Assembly: GCF_965219595.1 (NCBI RefSeq)
Contig: NZ_OZ244781.1
Coordinates: 3,224,001 to 3,288,000 of the forward strand
Source: Poriferisodalis sp022821985
GTDB lineage: Bacteria > Actinomycetota > Acidimicrobiia > Acidimicrobiales > Poriferisodalaceae
Direction of reading: 5' to 3'
DNA: 64,000 bases
Shown here: positions 55,514-63,933 of the stretch, piece after piece
Layout: every line of letters starts with the position of its first letter
Position numbering within the stretch: the stretch's first letter is position 1
Position numbers and translations under genes: made by a program
Notes under the pieces: generated by a model
Databases searched by the model: none
The model's input: the letters and a program-made list of their open reading frames with translations, nothing else
What the model was told of the DNA's origin: nothing

Positions 55514-57661
55514 TTAGACAGTCTGGCGGCTGCCTGTGAAGCGTCGCAGGCGGAGACTGTTCGTCACGACGAACAGCGACGAGACGCCCATCGCGCCAGC
55601 AGCGATCATGGGGTTCAGAATGCCGAACGCCGCGAGCGGGATGGCGGCGGCGTTGTAGGCGAAGGCCCAGAACAGGTTCCCTTTGATCGTCGACAGGGTG
55701 CGGCGTGACAGCGCAATGGCGTCGGCAACGGCCCGCAGATCGCCGCTCACGACGGTGAGGTCGGACGCCTCGATGGCCACGTCCGTACCGGTGCCGACGG
55801 CAATGCCCAGGTCGGCCTGAGCCAGCGCCGGGGCATCGTTGATGCCGTCTCCCACCATCGCCACTCGCTTGCCGGCGGCTTGAAGCCGCTGCACGGCGGC
55901 GGCCTTGTCGTCGGGAAAGACCTCGGCGATCACCGACTCGATGCCGGCTTCGGCGGCGACCGTCCGTGCCGTGCGCTCGTTGTCGCCGGTGAGCAGCGTC
56001 ACCGCCAGGCCCTGCTCTTGCAGTGCCGCTATCGCCTCCGCCGAGGTCGGCTTGATGCGATCGGCAACCACCAGCACGATCTCCGCGGTGCCATTGCGGC
56101 CAGCAAGCACAGCCGTGGCCCCGGTGGCCTCAGCGTCGGCAGCCAAGTTCGCCACGCCGGCCGGCACAGCGTCGAACAGGCTGCGACGGCCCACCCGGAC
56201 CTCGACGCCGCCGACCGTTGCGATCACACCCGAACCGGGTGCAGTCTCGAATTCCTCGACCTCGACCAGCTCGTCGACCGAGCCGGCGATGGCTTCAGCG
56301 ATCGGGTGAGACGACAACGCCTCGGCCGATGCCGCCAGCCGGTGCACCTCGTCGCGCTCGGCGGTCGAAAGTTGTCCCGCCTGGACACCGGCGAGCGTCA
56401 TGGCACCCTCGGTGATCGTGCCGGTCTTGTCCACCAGCACCACGTCCACCGAGCGAGTGTCCTCGAGAACCTCACCCCCCTTGATGATCACGCCGAGCTG
56501 GGCGCCCCGGCCGGTCCCCACCATGATCCCGAGCGGCGTCGCCAGCCCGAGGGCGCACGGGCAGGCGATGATCAGCACTGCCACCGCTGCGCTGAATGCA
56601 GCGCTGGCCTCGTTGCCCAGCAGCAACCACGCCGCCAGCGTGAGGATCCCGATGACGATGGCAATGGGCACGAACACCGCCGACACCCGGTCGGCGAGCC
56701 GCTGCACCTCTGCCCGGCTGCCTTGGGCTTCGTCAACCAAGCGGATGATCTGCGCCAGCGCCGTGTCTGCACCCACCTTGGCCGCTTCGACGACGAGCGC
56801 TCCGTTGGCGTTGATCGTGGCGCCGATCACCTCGTCGCCGGGCCCGACCTCCACCGGCACCGGCTCGCCGGTCACCATCGACGCATCGACTGCCGAGCGC
56901 CCGTCGGTGATCACGCCGTCGGTGGCGATGCGCTCCCCGGGCCGGACCACGAACCGCATGCCGACCGCCAGATCTGCGATCGCGATCTCACGCCCGTCCA
57001 CCAGGCGGGCGGTCCGCACGCCCAGATCTGCCAGCGCCCGGATGGCGTCGCCCGAGCGGCGCTTGGCCCGCAGCTCCAGCCACTTGCCCAGCAGGATCAG
57101 CGTGACGATCACGGCGCCGGTCTCGAAGTACACATGGCCCTCGCCGATGCCGGTGATCGACACCGTCAGCGACCACGCCAGCGCGGCGAGCGACCCCATC
57201 GACACGAGCGTGTCCATGGTGGTGGCGCCGTGGCGCAGGTTGACCGCTGCGGCTCGATGGAACGGCCAGCCCGCTCCCACAATCACCACGGCCGCCAGCA
57301 CGGCGACCAGCCATTCCCAGCCGCCGAACTGCAGCGCCGGGATCATCGAGATCAGCACCGACGGCACCGTCAGCACCGCTCCGGTGACCAGCCGGGCCAG
57401 CAGGTCGGCCTGGCGGCGCCGCTCGGCCGCCTCGCTTTCGCCTTCTTCGATGACCGCGTAGCCCAGCGCTGCGATCTCCGCCGCAACGAAGGCTTCGTCG
57501 AGCGACCCGTCGTGGGTGATCGAAGCCCGACCAGTGGCGAAGTTCACCTGCGCGGCCGCTACGGCGTCCAGTTCATCGAGCCGATGCTGGATCCGGCTCG
57601 CGCACGCAGCACACGTCATCCCGTCGATGGCCAAGTCGGATCGAGCGGTCGCTGCGGTCAC
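55514..57661 (-). CDS. copA: copper-translocating P-type ATPase
   Basis: The 715-residue P1B-type ATPase has a single N-terminal heavy-metal domain with MTCAACASRI. About eight membrane segments follow, with the CPC motif in ACPCALGLATPLGIM. The phosphorylated Asp is in DKTGTITEGAMTL, and the hinge is GDGINDAPALAQADLGIAVGTGTDVAIEASD. It exports Cu(I) from the cytoplasm. GTG start 57661 lies seven bases after the -10 box of a MerR-type promoter, so the transcript is nearly leaderless. The regulator gene is immediately upstream. Confidence 0.97.
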   Translation of the reverse strand: MTAATARSDLAIDGMTCAACASRIQHRLDELDAVAAAQVNFATGRASITHDGSLDEAFVAAEIAALGYAVIEEGESEAAERRRQADLLARLVTGAVLTVPSVLISMIPALQFGGWEWLVAVLAAVVIVGAGWPFHRAAAVNLRHGATTMDTLVSMGSLAALAWSLTVSITGIGEGHVYFETGAVIVTLILLGKWLELRAKRRSGDAIRALADLGVRTARLVDGREIAIADLAVGMRFVVRPGERIATDGVITDGRSAVDASMVTGEPVPVEVGPGDEVIGATINANGALVVEAAKVGADTALAQIIRLVDEAQGSRAEVQRLADRVSAVFVPIAIVIGILTLAAWLLLGNEASAAFSAAVAVLIIACPCALGLATPLGIMVGTGRGAQLGVIIKGGEVLEDTRSVDVVLVDKTGTITEGAMTLAGVQAGQLSTAERDEVHRLAASAEALSSHPIAEAIAGSVDELVEVEEFETAPGSGVIATVGGVEVRVGRRSLFDAVPAGVANLAADAEATGATAVLAGRNGTAEIVLVVADRIKPTSAEAIAALQEQGLAVTLLTGDNERTARTVAAEAGIESVIAEVFPDDKAAAVQRLQAAGKRVAMVGDGINDAPALAQADLGIAVGTGTDVAIEASDLTVVSGDLRAVADAIALSRRTLSTIKGNLFWAFAYNAAAIPLAAFGILNPMIAAGAMGVSSLFVVTNSLRLRRFTGSRQTV

Positions 57662-57668
57662 ATGGCCA

Positions 57669-57699
57669 CTCTAAACATTCCATCCAACTGGAAGGTCAA
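57669..57699 (-). promoter_or_regulatory. MerR-type promoter/operator of the copper ATPase
   Basis: On the minus strand -35 TTGACC (57694-57699) and a -10-like TTAGAG (57669-57674) are separated by 19 bases. That spacer is too long for ordinary promoters but normal for MerR-activated ones. Within it lies the dyad TTCCAGTTGGATGGAA, preceded by ACC. The -35 overlaps the regulator's TGA. It fits a CueR-like switch. Confidence 0.65.
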
Positions 57700-58106
57700 G
57701 TGGATTTGCGGGCTCCGTTGATCACTTGGCAGCGGTTGGGATCAGTGCATGACGCCGGATCGAGGCCCTGTGCCCGCTTCAGCAGTGCGGCCAGCTCATC
57801 GCGGGCCGATCGGAGCTGGGCGATCTGAACGTCAATAGCGTCGACGTGCGCTTCGATGAGTGCCGTGGTGTGTGCGCACGACCGCTCGCCGACGCTCTTG
57901 AGCTCAAGCACCGAGGAGATCTCCGCCAGCGTCAGCCCCGTCGCCTGCGCATCGCGAATGAACCGCAGGCGCTGGACGGCGTCGCCTGCGTACTCTCGGT
58001 ACCCGCTCGCCGTCCGGTCGGGTTCGTCGAGCAATCCGATCGACTCGTAATACCGAATCGTCTTCGTGCTCACCCCGCAGCGATCGCCTAGCTCGCCGAT
58101 TCTCAT
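57696..58106 (-). CDS. MerR-family heavy-metal regulator, CueR-like
   Basis: The 136-residue MerR protein starts MRIGELGDRCGVSTKTIRYY, the DNA-binding helix-turn-helix and wing. A dimerisation helix follows, and then a C-terminal metal loop with CTDPNRCQV; an additional Cys is in SCAHTTALIEAH. The Cys pair fits Cu(I) or another soft metal. It activates the downstream copper ATPase gene by twisting the 19-base-spacer promoter. A second dyad lies before its own start. Confidence 0.93.
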   Translation of the reverse strand: MRIGELGDRCGVSTKTIRYYESIGLLDEPDRTASGYREYAGDAVQRLRFIRDAQATGLTLAEISSVLELKSVGERSCAHTTALIEAHVDAIDVQIAQLRSARDELAALLKRAQGLDPASCTDPNRCQVINGARKST

Positions 58107-58138
58107 GAGTACGACGGTACCTGACCTCCCCGACTGAA

Positions 58139-58154
58139 CCTTCCAGCCGGAAGG
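58139..58154. promoter_or_regulatory. second MerR-type dyad upstream of the regulator gene
   Basis: CCTTCC (58139-58144) and GGAAGG (58149-58154) form an inverted repeat with a 4-base centre. The preceding AACCTTCCAG shares ACCTTCCAG with the copper ATPase operator. It lies 33 bases upstream of the regulator's ATG and probably autoregulates it. Confidence 0.5.
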
Positions 58155-58208
58155 AATCCCGACGAGGGACCGGCCAGCAAGAACCTGTGCGGCCGAGCCC
58201 TCCCGGGC

Positions 58209-58631
58209 TCACTCGCGGACGAACTGGGCGACCGTCTCGATGTTCAACTGACCGGCCAGCCCGGCCGTGCGATGCACCGCTGCCTCGCGCCATTCCGGTG
58301 ACGACGACATCGCCAGCAGCGCTCCCCGGTTCGGGTACTTGGCGATGGCGATCTCGTCCCACAATTCCTCGACCTGGCCGAGCGACAGGAACGTCACGTT
58401 CGCTGCGAACTGGATCTCGCCGCCGTAGTCGCGGATGATCCTCGACACCGCCCGGCCGTACAGCTGGTACGCCTCGAAGCCGGTCAGATCGGTCTCGCGG
58501 CCGTCCTCATACTCGGCCTTGTCCTTGAACTTCAGCAGGTTGACCATGTAGATCGGCCCGTCAGGCCCAGGCTGCATCATCTCGTCGATGCGCTCGGGGT
58601 CCGTGGGCATCACTTCGTTGACGACCTCCAT
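58209..58631 (-). CDS. DUF1330-family protein
   Basis: The 140-residue protein is of the dimeric alpha/beta-barrel type. It contains PIYMVNLLKFKDKAEYEDGR, GFEAYQLYGRAVSRIIRDYGGEI and the GxxWDEIAIAKYPNRGALLAM pattern with the strand and tail of DUF1330. The function of the family is not established; some members are isomerase- or monooxygenase-like. It starts at ATG 58631, upstream of the MerR gene on the same strand, and seems to be its own unit. Confidence 0.8.
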   Translation of the reverse strand: MEVVNEVMPTDPERIDEMMQPGPDGPIYMVNLLKFKDKAEYEDGRETDLTGFEAYQLYGRAVSRIIRDYGGEIQFAANVTFLSLGQVEELWDEIAIAKYPNRGALLAMSSSPEWREAAVHRTAGLAGQLNIETVAQFVRE

Positions 58632-58726
58632 CGGGTCACGCTCCTGTCGTGGGCAATGGCCCTTCAGTCAACTGCCTCATCCAGCACCAACCGAGTGCCC
58701 AGCCGTCTTGCCTCGGAGCGGCCCCG

Positions 58727-59872
58727 TCAGGCTTGGCCGACCAGAAGGGTGAGCTGACCCGTCTTCTGCTGCTTGCCTGTCTGCAGCATCCGGCCCGTCG
58801 GTACCGACGTGATCTCCACCGCACCGTCGTCGAAGCCAGCACTGACTGACTCGGCCACCAGATCCATGTCGCGCATCGGGCCCCAGAAGGGCTCGTGGTT
58901 GTAGTAGGTGTCCCAGTCGATCATCGCCTGGGTGACCGGGTCGACGCCGGCGTACCCGGCGAAGTCGGCGTGCACCATGAGCCCGCCCGGTGCGAGCAGG
59001 CGGCGGCACTCGGCGAACATCCGGCGCAACGCCGCAGGCGACATCTCGTGGATCACGATGTGCGAGACGATCAAGTCGAAGTGCCCGTCGGGGAAGTCGG
59101 TGCACTCGGCGTTCTGCTGGGAGAAGTGCACTGCCCGCGCGAGCGACTCGGCGCGCGCATGCGCGTACCGCAGCACGGGTGCGCCCAGGTCGATGGCATG
59201 GACCTCGGCGTCGGGGAACGCATCGACGTAGGGCAGCGTGGAGTTGCCCGACGTGCAGCCCATGTCGAGGATCCGCCGCGGTGAGAACTCGGGATGGGAG
59301 GCCGCCAGGAAGTTCTGGCAGACGGACTGCCCGTAATCGTCGTTGAGCGCGCCCATCTGGCCCATCGCGTACACATAGACGCCGCGGTCGAACAGCGCCC
59401 CGACCGACACGTCGTCGTCCATGTACTCGCCCCGGTAGCCGCCCGGCATGGCGTGGATGTCGACCTCGGCGTTGTACCAGGGGATCTCCAGATCTGGGTC
59501 GAGGCGCAGCGAACCGATCCCCGCATCGGCCGATCGGGCGCGTTGTGCAAGCTCGCCGGCCTGGCGTGCGATGGCATCGCCGACCGAGCTCCACAGCAGG
59601 TGCTGGCTGGATCGGCGCACCGAGCTCCACAGTCGGTAGTAGGTGTCGGAGCTCAGCGCTTCGCGGACCTCGTGCCGGTCCGCCGGCTCGTCGCCGTGCT
59701 CCTCGACCCATTGCTGGCGGACCCGGCGGTCGTAGATCTCGCGCACACCGGGGCTGACCCGGGTCGCGATGTGCGACTTGAGCGCCTGCACGAAGCCCTC
59801 CCGGGCGCTCTCGTCGTGCGTTTCGGTGGGCAGGAGCGGGTGTGTTTGCTGGCTCATCTGGCTGTCCCCCAT
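58727..59872 (-). CDS. SAM-dependent methyltransferase (class I)
   Basis: The 381-residue protein has a 180-residue N-terminal helical region (ETHDESAREGFVQALKSHIATRV ... QQWVEEHGDEPADRHEVREAL). A Rossmann-type methyltransferase domain follows, with motif I RRILDMGCTSGNSTLPYVDAF and an acidic end of strand 2 (VHAIDLGAPVLRY). FDLIVSHIVIHEMSPAALRRM and LAPGGLMVHADF follow. The substrate is unknown. It starts right after the TAG of a small unknown gene (TAGATG junction), so the two are probably coupled. An alternative start is ATG 59857. Confidence 0.88.
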   Translation of the reverse strand: MGDSQMSQQTHPLLPTETHDESAREGFVQALKSHIATRVSPGVREIYDRRVRQQWVEEHGDEPADRHEVREALSSDTYYRLWSSVRRSSQHLLWSSVGDAIARQAGELAQRARSADAGIGSLRLDPDLEIPWYNAEVDIHAMPGGYRGEYMDDDVSVGALFDRGVYVYAMGQMGALNDDYGQSVCQNFLAASHPEFSPRRILDMGCTSGNSTLPYVDAFPDAEVHAIDLGAPVLRYAHARAESLARAVHFSQQNAECTDFPDGHFDLIVSHIVIHEMSPAALRRMFAECRRLLAPGGLMVHADFAGYAGVDPVTQAMIDWDTYYNHEPFWGPMRDMDLVAESVSAGFDDGAVEITSVPTGRMLQTGKQQKTGQLTLLVGQA

Positions 59873-60262
59873 CTAGAGCTCTGCGAATGCGCGATCGACG
59901 ATCTGGAGATACCGGCCCTGTGTGTCGCCGGCCAGCGCCTCTTCGCGCATTTCCTCGAATACGCGATAGACGCGACCGGCGAAGGCCGCCGCCTCGGCAG
60001 CACGGGCTGCGGTCTCGTCGCCGTCAGGCCGGTACGCCTCGATCGCTGCGGCAGCATCGATGCCGGCCTCGGCAAGCACCGCCTCGAGCGTGGTCTGCCG
60101 CTCACGCAACGCCCACACCTCGGCCGCGAGCGCCGTCACGATCGCCAAGACCGCATCAGTCGCACCATCGTCATCGAAGAACGTCGGCCTGGCGCCGCGC
60201 GCCGTAGTCGGAAAGCTGCGCCCCTCAACCGGCTGGGCTTGCGGCGCCGTCTGCTCGCCCAT
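59873..60262 (-). CDS. small alpha-helical protein of unknown function, methyltransferase partner
   Basis: The 129-residue Ala/Glu-rich protein has a disordered start with QAQPVEGRSFP, then helical segments (AVLAIVTALAAEVWALRERQTTLEAVLAEAG and AGRVYRVFEEMREEALAG). No family is recognised. Its TAG is immediately followed by the methyltransferase ATG, so it is translated with it and may be an accessory subunit. The first helix is amphipathic rather than a membrane segment. Confidence 0.6.
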   Translation of the reverse strand: MGEQTAPQAQPVEGRSFPTTARGARPTFFDDDGATDAVLAIVTALAAEVWALRERQTTLEAVLAEAGIDAAAAIEAYRPDGDETAARAAEAAAFAGRVYRVFEEMREEALAGDTQGRYLQIVDRAFAEL

Positions 60263-60312
60263 CCCCCTAGCTTCTCAGACTTTCGCTCACTGGTGGTCGG
60301 TGAGCCGCTGAG

Positions 60313-60741
60313 TTACCCAGCAGGCGGTGCCTGGTCCCCGTCGACACGCCTGCCTTGGGCGAACACGTCGAGTATCCAGGTGGTCACCGGCGAGTAGACG
60401 TCGATGAACACGGCCGGTTCGTCACCGAGCACTTCGCCGCCGTGGGGAACACCGCCCGGCGCGTACCAGCCGTCACCGGGCCCGATCTCGCGCGTCTCGC
60501 CGCCCACCGTCAGGAGCATGCGGCCCGACAGCAGCAGGCTGAACTGCTCGTGGGGATGGCTGTGCATCTCATAGGTCGCACCCGGCTCGTACACCGCCCG
60601 GATCAGATGCATGTGCTCGCCGGTCAGGATCTGCGCCTCAACCCGATCGGCATCCCAGCGCGTCGTTTGGAGTTCGTCCCAGCGGAAGATGCGTCGGCCC
60701 GTGACCTCGGCCCCGTGTTCGTTGAAATGCGGTTCGCTCAT
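60313..60741 (-). CDS. single-domain cupin protein
   Basis: The 142-residue cupin has metal ligands in TYEMHSHPHEQFSLLLSGRML (about residues 60-80) and a second motif in GGVPHGGEVLGDEPAVF. The domain is otherwise standard. It resembles small cupins that bind a sugar acid or act as dioxygenases or regulators. ATG 60741 is chosen over an in-frame extension. It is convergent with nothing and divergent from the sterol-desaturase-like gene; the 120 bases between carry the promoters. Confidence 0.78.
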   Translation of the reverse strand: MSEPHFNEHGAEVTGRRIFRWDELQTTRWDADRVEAQILTGEHMHLIRAVYEPGATYEMHSHPHEQFSLLLSGRMLLTVGGETREIGPGDGWYAPGGVPHGGEVLGDEPAVFIDVYSPVTTWILDVFAQGRRVDGDQAPPAG

Positions 60742-60861
60742 GCTGCCCCGTTTTGGGCTGTGAAATGGCGGTCGGCGACCTCGTTTCCGAACATACACTG
60801 GTGTAGGTAGCAGGCTGACAGGCCTGACGGCAGCAGCGTGGGGTTGCTCGGGGGTGATGCG

Positions 60862-61875
60862 ATGCCCTTGACGTCATCGTCGCCTGACGGCGGCCGCGCG
60901 ATGTGGAACTTCGCGCCGGAGTTGCCGCTGCGCACGGCACCATTCCTGCACTGGCCTCCCCGGCCGGGCGCCATTGCGAAGCACCTCGGGCGCACATGGC
61001 TGCCGCTGCGGTCCCGCTTCTTCATGCTCGCAGCGGCGTTCGCCGTCTGGGCGTGGTTCATGCCGTCGCTCGAACGCACGGAGAGCCTCGAATTCGGCTG
61101 GATCTTCGGAATCTGGCTTCGCAACCTGATCCTGGTGACACTCGTCGCCGGTGGGCTGCACGTCTGGTTCTACGTCGTGCGTCGTCAGGGCGACGGCCTG
61201 CGCTACGACTCCCGCCCGTTCGGACGTAACAAGCGTGTGTTCCTGTTCGGCAATCAGGTGCGGGAGAACGTGTTCCTCACGCTCGTGCCGGCTGTGCTGA
61301 TCTGGACCGGATTCGAGTCGTTGCTGCTGTGGGCGTACGCCAACGGGCACGCACGCCTGATCACCTTCGAGAGCAACCCTGTCTGGTTCGTGCTGTTCCT
61401 AGTGGTCATCCCGTGGTGGTCGATCCTGTATTTCTCAGCCCACCACCGGCTGCTGCACACCGGCCCGGCTTACCGTCACATCCACTCGTGGCACCACCGC
61501 AACACCAATGTCGGCCCGTGGTCTGGGCTCTCGATGCACCCCGTCGAGCACCTCGTGCTCTTCTCCGACGTGGTGCTGCTGTTCCTCGTGCCGTCACACC
61601 CGCTGCACCTGTGTTTCATGATGATGCACCACGGCCTCGGGGCACCTCTGTCGCACACCGGTTACGACGCACTGCTGCTGGGGCCGCGGACCCGTCGCCA
61701 AGCGCGGTTCGAGCTGGGCGATTTCCACCACCAGATCCACCACCGCTTCATCGAATGCAACTACGGGGGTTACGAGTCGCCGCTGGACGAGCTAATCGGG
61801 GCCTTCCACGACGGAACGCCAGAGGGGGCTGCGGTGCTGGGCCATCGCTCCCGCAAGCGAACCGAAACCCGCTGA
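60862..61875 (+). CDS. fatty-acid-hydroxylase/sterol-desaturase-family membrane protein
   Basis: The 337-residue integral membrane di-iron enzyme has histidine boxes HHRLLH, HSWHHRN and HHQIHH, with a further MHHG, plus four or more membrane segments (about 46-64, 85-106, 135-155, 170-190). Family members hydroxylate or desaturate sterols, fatty acids or carotenoids. ATG 60862 has a GGGGG ribosome site; GTG 60838 and ATG 60901 are alternatives. Bacterial members often act on carotenoids or hopanoids. Substrate not known. Confidence 0.85.
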   Translation: MPLTSSSPDGGRAMWNFAPELPLRTAPFLHWPPRPGAIAKHLGRTWLPLRSRFFMLAAAFAVWAWFMPSLERTESLEFGWIFGIWLRNLILVTLVAGGLHVWFYVVRRQGDGLRYDSRPFGRNKRVFLFGNQVRENVFLTLVPAVLIWTGFESLLLWAYANGHARLITFESNPVWFVLFLVVIPWWSILYFSAHHRLLHTGPAYRHIHSWHHRNTNVGPWSGLSMHPVEHLVLFSDVVLLFLVPSHPLHLCFMMMHHGLGAPLSHTGYDALLLGPRTRRQARFELGDFHHQIHHRFIECNYGGYESPLDELIGAFHDGTPEGAAVLGHRSRKRTETR

Positions 61876-61924
61876 ACTCACAGGTGCACCCGGGTTCGTA
61901 CATGGCGATACGGAGGACGGCTCG

Positions 61925-62662
61925 ATGTTCCTGACGCTGTGGGCGACGCCTCGCTCGGTCTCCACGGCGTTCGAGTGGATGATGCGCCAGCGGGGCGATT
62001 TCGAATGCTTCCACGAGCCGTGGAACGAGCTCTACTACTACGGCGAAGACCGCCGATCTCAGCGAGACGCTCACGTCGAAGCGCGTCCTGGCCACACCTA
62101 TGCCGAACTCTGGGACCGCCTCTCGGAACTCTCGCAGTCGCAGAACGTGTTCGTGAAGGACTTCGCCTACTCCGTCGAGCACGACCTCGACGACCGCAAG
62201 CTCGCCGCCATGACCCACACGTTTCTCATCCGCGACCCGGAGCGGGTCGTGCAGGGTCTTGGCCATCACTGGCCCGACTGCACGTGGGACGAGGTCGGGT
62301 TCGAATCGCTTCACCGCCTGTTCTGCCGGATCGCTGAGCGCGACGGCGCTCCCCCGCCAGTCATCGACGCCGCCGATCTGACCGGCAATCCGGAGGGAAC
62401 GATCCAGGCCTTCTGCGCTGCTGTGGGCATCGAGTTCATGGCCGAAGCGCTGGTGTGGGAACCGGGCGAGCGCTCGGAGGTGAGTTGGTACGGCGAGGGC
62501 ACAGGACCGTGGCACGACAGTCTCCGGCAGAGTTCCAGCATCACGACGCCACGTACCGAGTACCCGCCGCTGGAGAATTCGCCACGCCTAGCGGAAATGT
62601 ACGAACGCAGCCTGCCGCTGTTCCGCGCCATGGCCGCCCACAAGCTCTCGCCGGCGACGTAG
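61925..62662 (+). CDS. sulfotransferase-family protein
   Basis: The 245-residue protein begins FLTLWATPRSVSTAFEWMM, the PAPS-binding phosphate loop of the sulfotransferase family. NVFVKDFAYSVEHDL and FLIRDPERVVQGLGHHW, with the conserved R-D-P, follow. It transfers sulfate from PAPS to an unknown acceptor, or is a family member without PAPS. It is relatively short but complete. It lies 50 bases after the sterol-desaturase-like gene on the same strand. Confidence 0.8.
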   Translation: MFLTLWATPRSVSTAFEWMMRQRGDFECFHEPWNELYYYGEDRRSQRDAHVEARPGHTYAELWDRLSELSQSQNVFVKDFAYSVEHDLDDRKLAAMTHTFLIRDPERVVQGLGHHWPDCTWDEVGFESLHRLFCRIAERDGAPPPVIDAADLTGNPEGTIQAFCAAVGIEFMAEALVWEPGERSEVSWYGEGTGPWHDSLRQSSSITTPRTEYPPLENSPRLAEMYERSLPLFRAMAAHKLSPAT

Positions 62663-62703
62663 CCCAACGCTGCCCGTTGCCGCTGAGCCGTCGGAGTCAG
62701 TAG

Positions 62704-63909
62704 ATGTACGCCATGCGAAGGTTCGTCATCGGTCTGCTGGCTGCGATTCGGGGCATCTCTGGGTGGGTGTGGAAGCTCCGGGGCAAGTCGCCCGACGACG
62801 TGGCCGAGCAACGGATCACCACCGGACAGTCCTGGGACGAGTTCTGCGATGCGCTCAAGGCAGCGGGAGCTGCGCTGCATTTCCCCGGCACGCCGCGGGA
62901 TGCGTTCAACCAGGCCGAGGGCTACCGGTACCTGAGCCGCATCGCCCGAGCGGGGCTGATGGCATTCGTCGAACACGCCGATCCCAAGGCGCCGGCACTG
63001 CACCGCGTGGTCGGCGAGACCACCAAGATGGGTGCGGACAACCCCGACAACTTCTACCTCACGGCCGTGCTGGACGGGTCGTACGACTACAAGATCTCAG
63101 GCCGCCGCAACGACATCGCCTACCTGAGCTTCGGAACCCAAGCGGGGCACTATGGCCAAGGCGGCGGCCTGCCGCCGACCGGCTACATCGAGTCCGACGA
63201 CATCGAGATGGATGCCGACGGGTGCTTCGAATTGATCCTCAGCAGCACCCGGCATGACACCAATTGGCTGCCGATGACACCCGAGACAGGCGCCCTTGTC
63301 GTGCGCCAAACCTTCGGCGACCGGAACGCGGAGACTCCTGCCGAACTCACCATCGAACGCATCAACTGCGCCCCCAGTGAGGCCCGTCCTTCATACCTGA
63401 CGGCGGCATCTCTGGATCACGGGCTCCGCAATGCCGGCTCGCTGGTGATGGGGGCGCCGTTGCTGTTTGCGAAGTGGGCGCGCGACTTCCAGAAGCACAC
63501 CAACGAGCTGCCCCGCTTCGACCCCGACGTGTCGCTTGCGGCCGGCGGCGACCCCAACATCGCGTACTACCACAGCCACTGGGCGCTCGAGCCCGACGAA
63601 GCACTGGTGATCGAAGCCATGCCGCCAGAGTGCGAACTCTGGAACTTCCAGCTCAACAACTACTGGATGGAATCGCTTGATTACCGGCACTTCACCATCC
63701 ACACCAACAACCACCTCGCCAGCTACGAAGCCGACGGCTCGGTGCGCATCGTGGTGGCACATAGCGATCCCTGCCTGCCGAACTGGATTGACACTGCAGG
63801 CCACACGTCGGGAACGATGTGCTTCCGCTGGGTTCGAGCCGCCGAGCATCCACAGCCAAGCTGCCGCGTGGTCAAGCTCGCCAGCTTGCGAGGCCAGCCA
63901 GGTGACTGA
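62704..63909 (+). CDS. DUF1214-domain protein
   Basis: The 401-residue protein starts with a short hydrophobic segment (FVIGLLAAIRGISGWVW) that may anchor it to the membrane. The DUF1214-type beta-rich domain follows, with ALEPDEALVIEAMPPECELWNFQLNNYWMESLDYR and the histidine-rich HFTIHTNNHLASY near the C-terminus. No function is established. It lies 42 bases after the sulfotransferase gene and 24 bases before the next, in one plus-strand unit. Confidence 0.8.
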   Translation: MYAMRRFVIGLLAAIRGISGWVWKLRGKSPDDVAEQRITTGQSWDEFCDALKAAGAALHFPGTPRDAFNQAEGYRYLSRIARAGLMAFVEHADPKAPALHRVVGETTKMGADNPDNFYLTAVLDGSYDYKISGRRNDIAYLSFGTQAGHYGQGGGLPPTGYIESDDIEMDADGCFELILSSTRHDTNWLPMTPETGALVVRQTFGDRNAETPAELTIERINCAPSEARPSYLTAASLDHGLRNAGSLVMGAPLLFAKWARDFQKHTNELPRFDPDVSLAAGGDPNIAYYHSHWALEPDEALVIEAMPPECELWNFQLNNYWMESLDYRHFTIHTNNHLASYEADGSVRIVVAHSDPCLPNWIDTAGHTSGTMCFRWVRAAEHPQPSCRVVKLASLRGQPGD

Positions 63910-63933
63910 CATCGGCCGCATGTTGGGGGTGCG

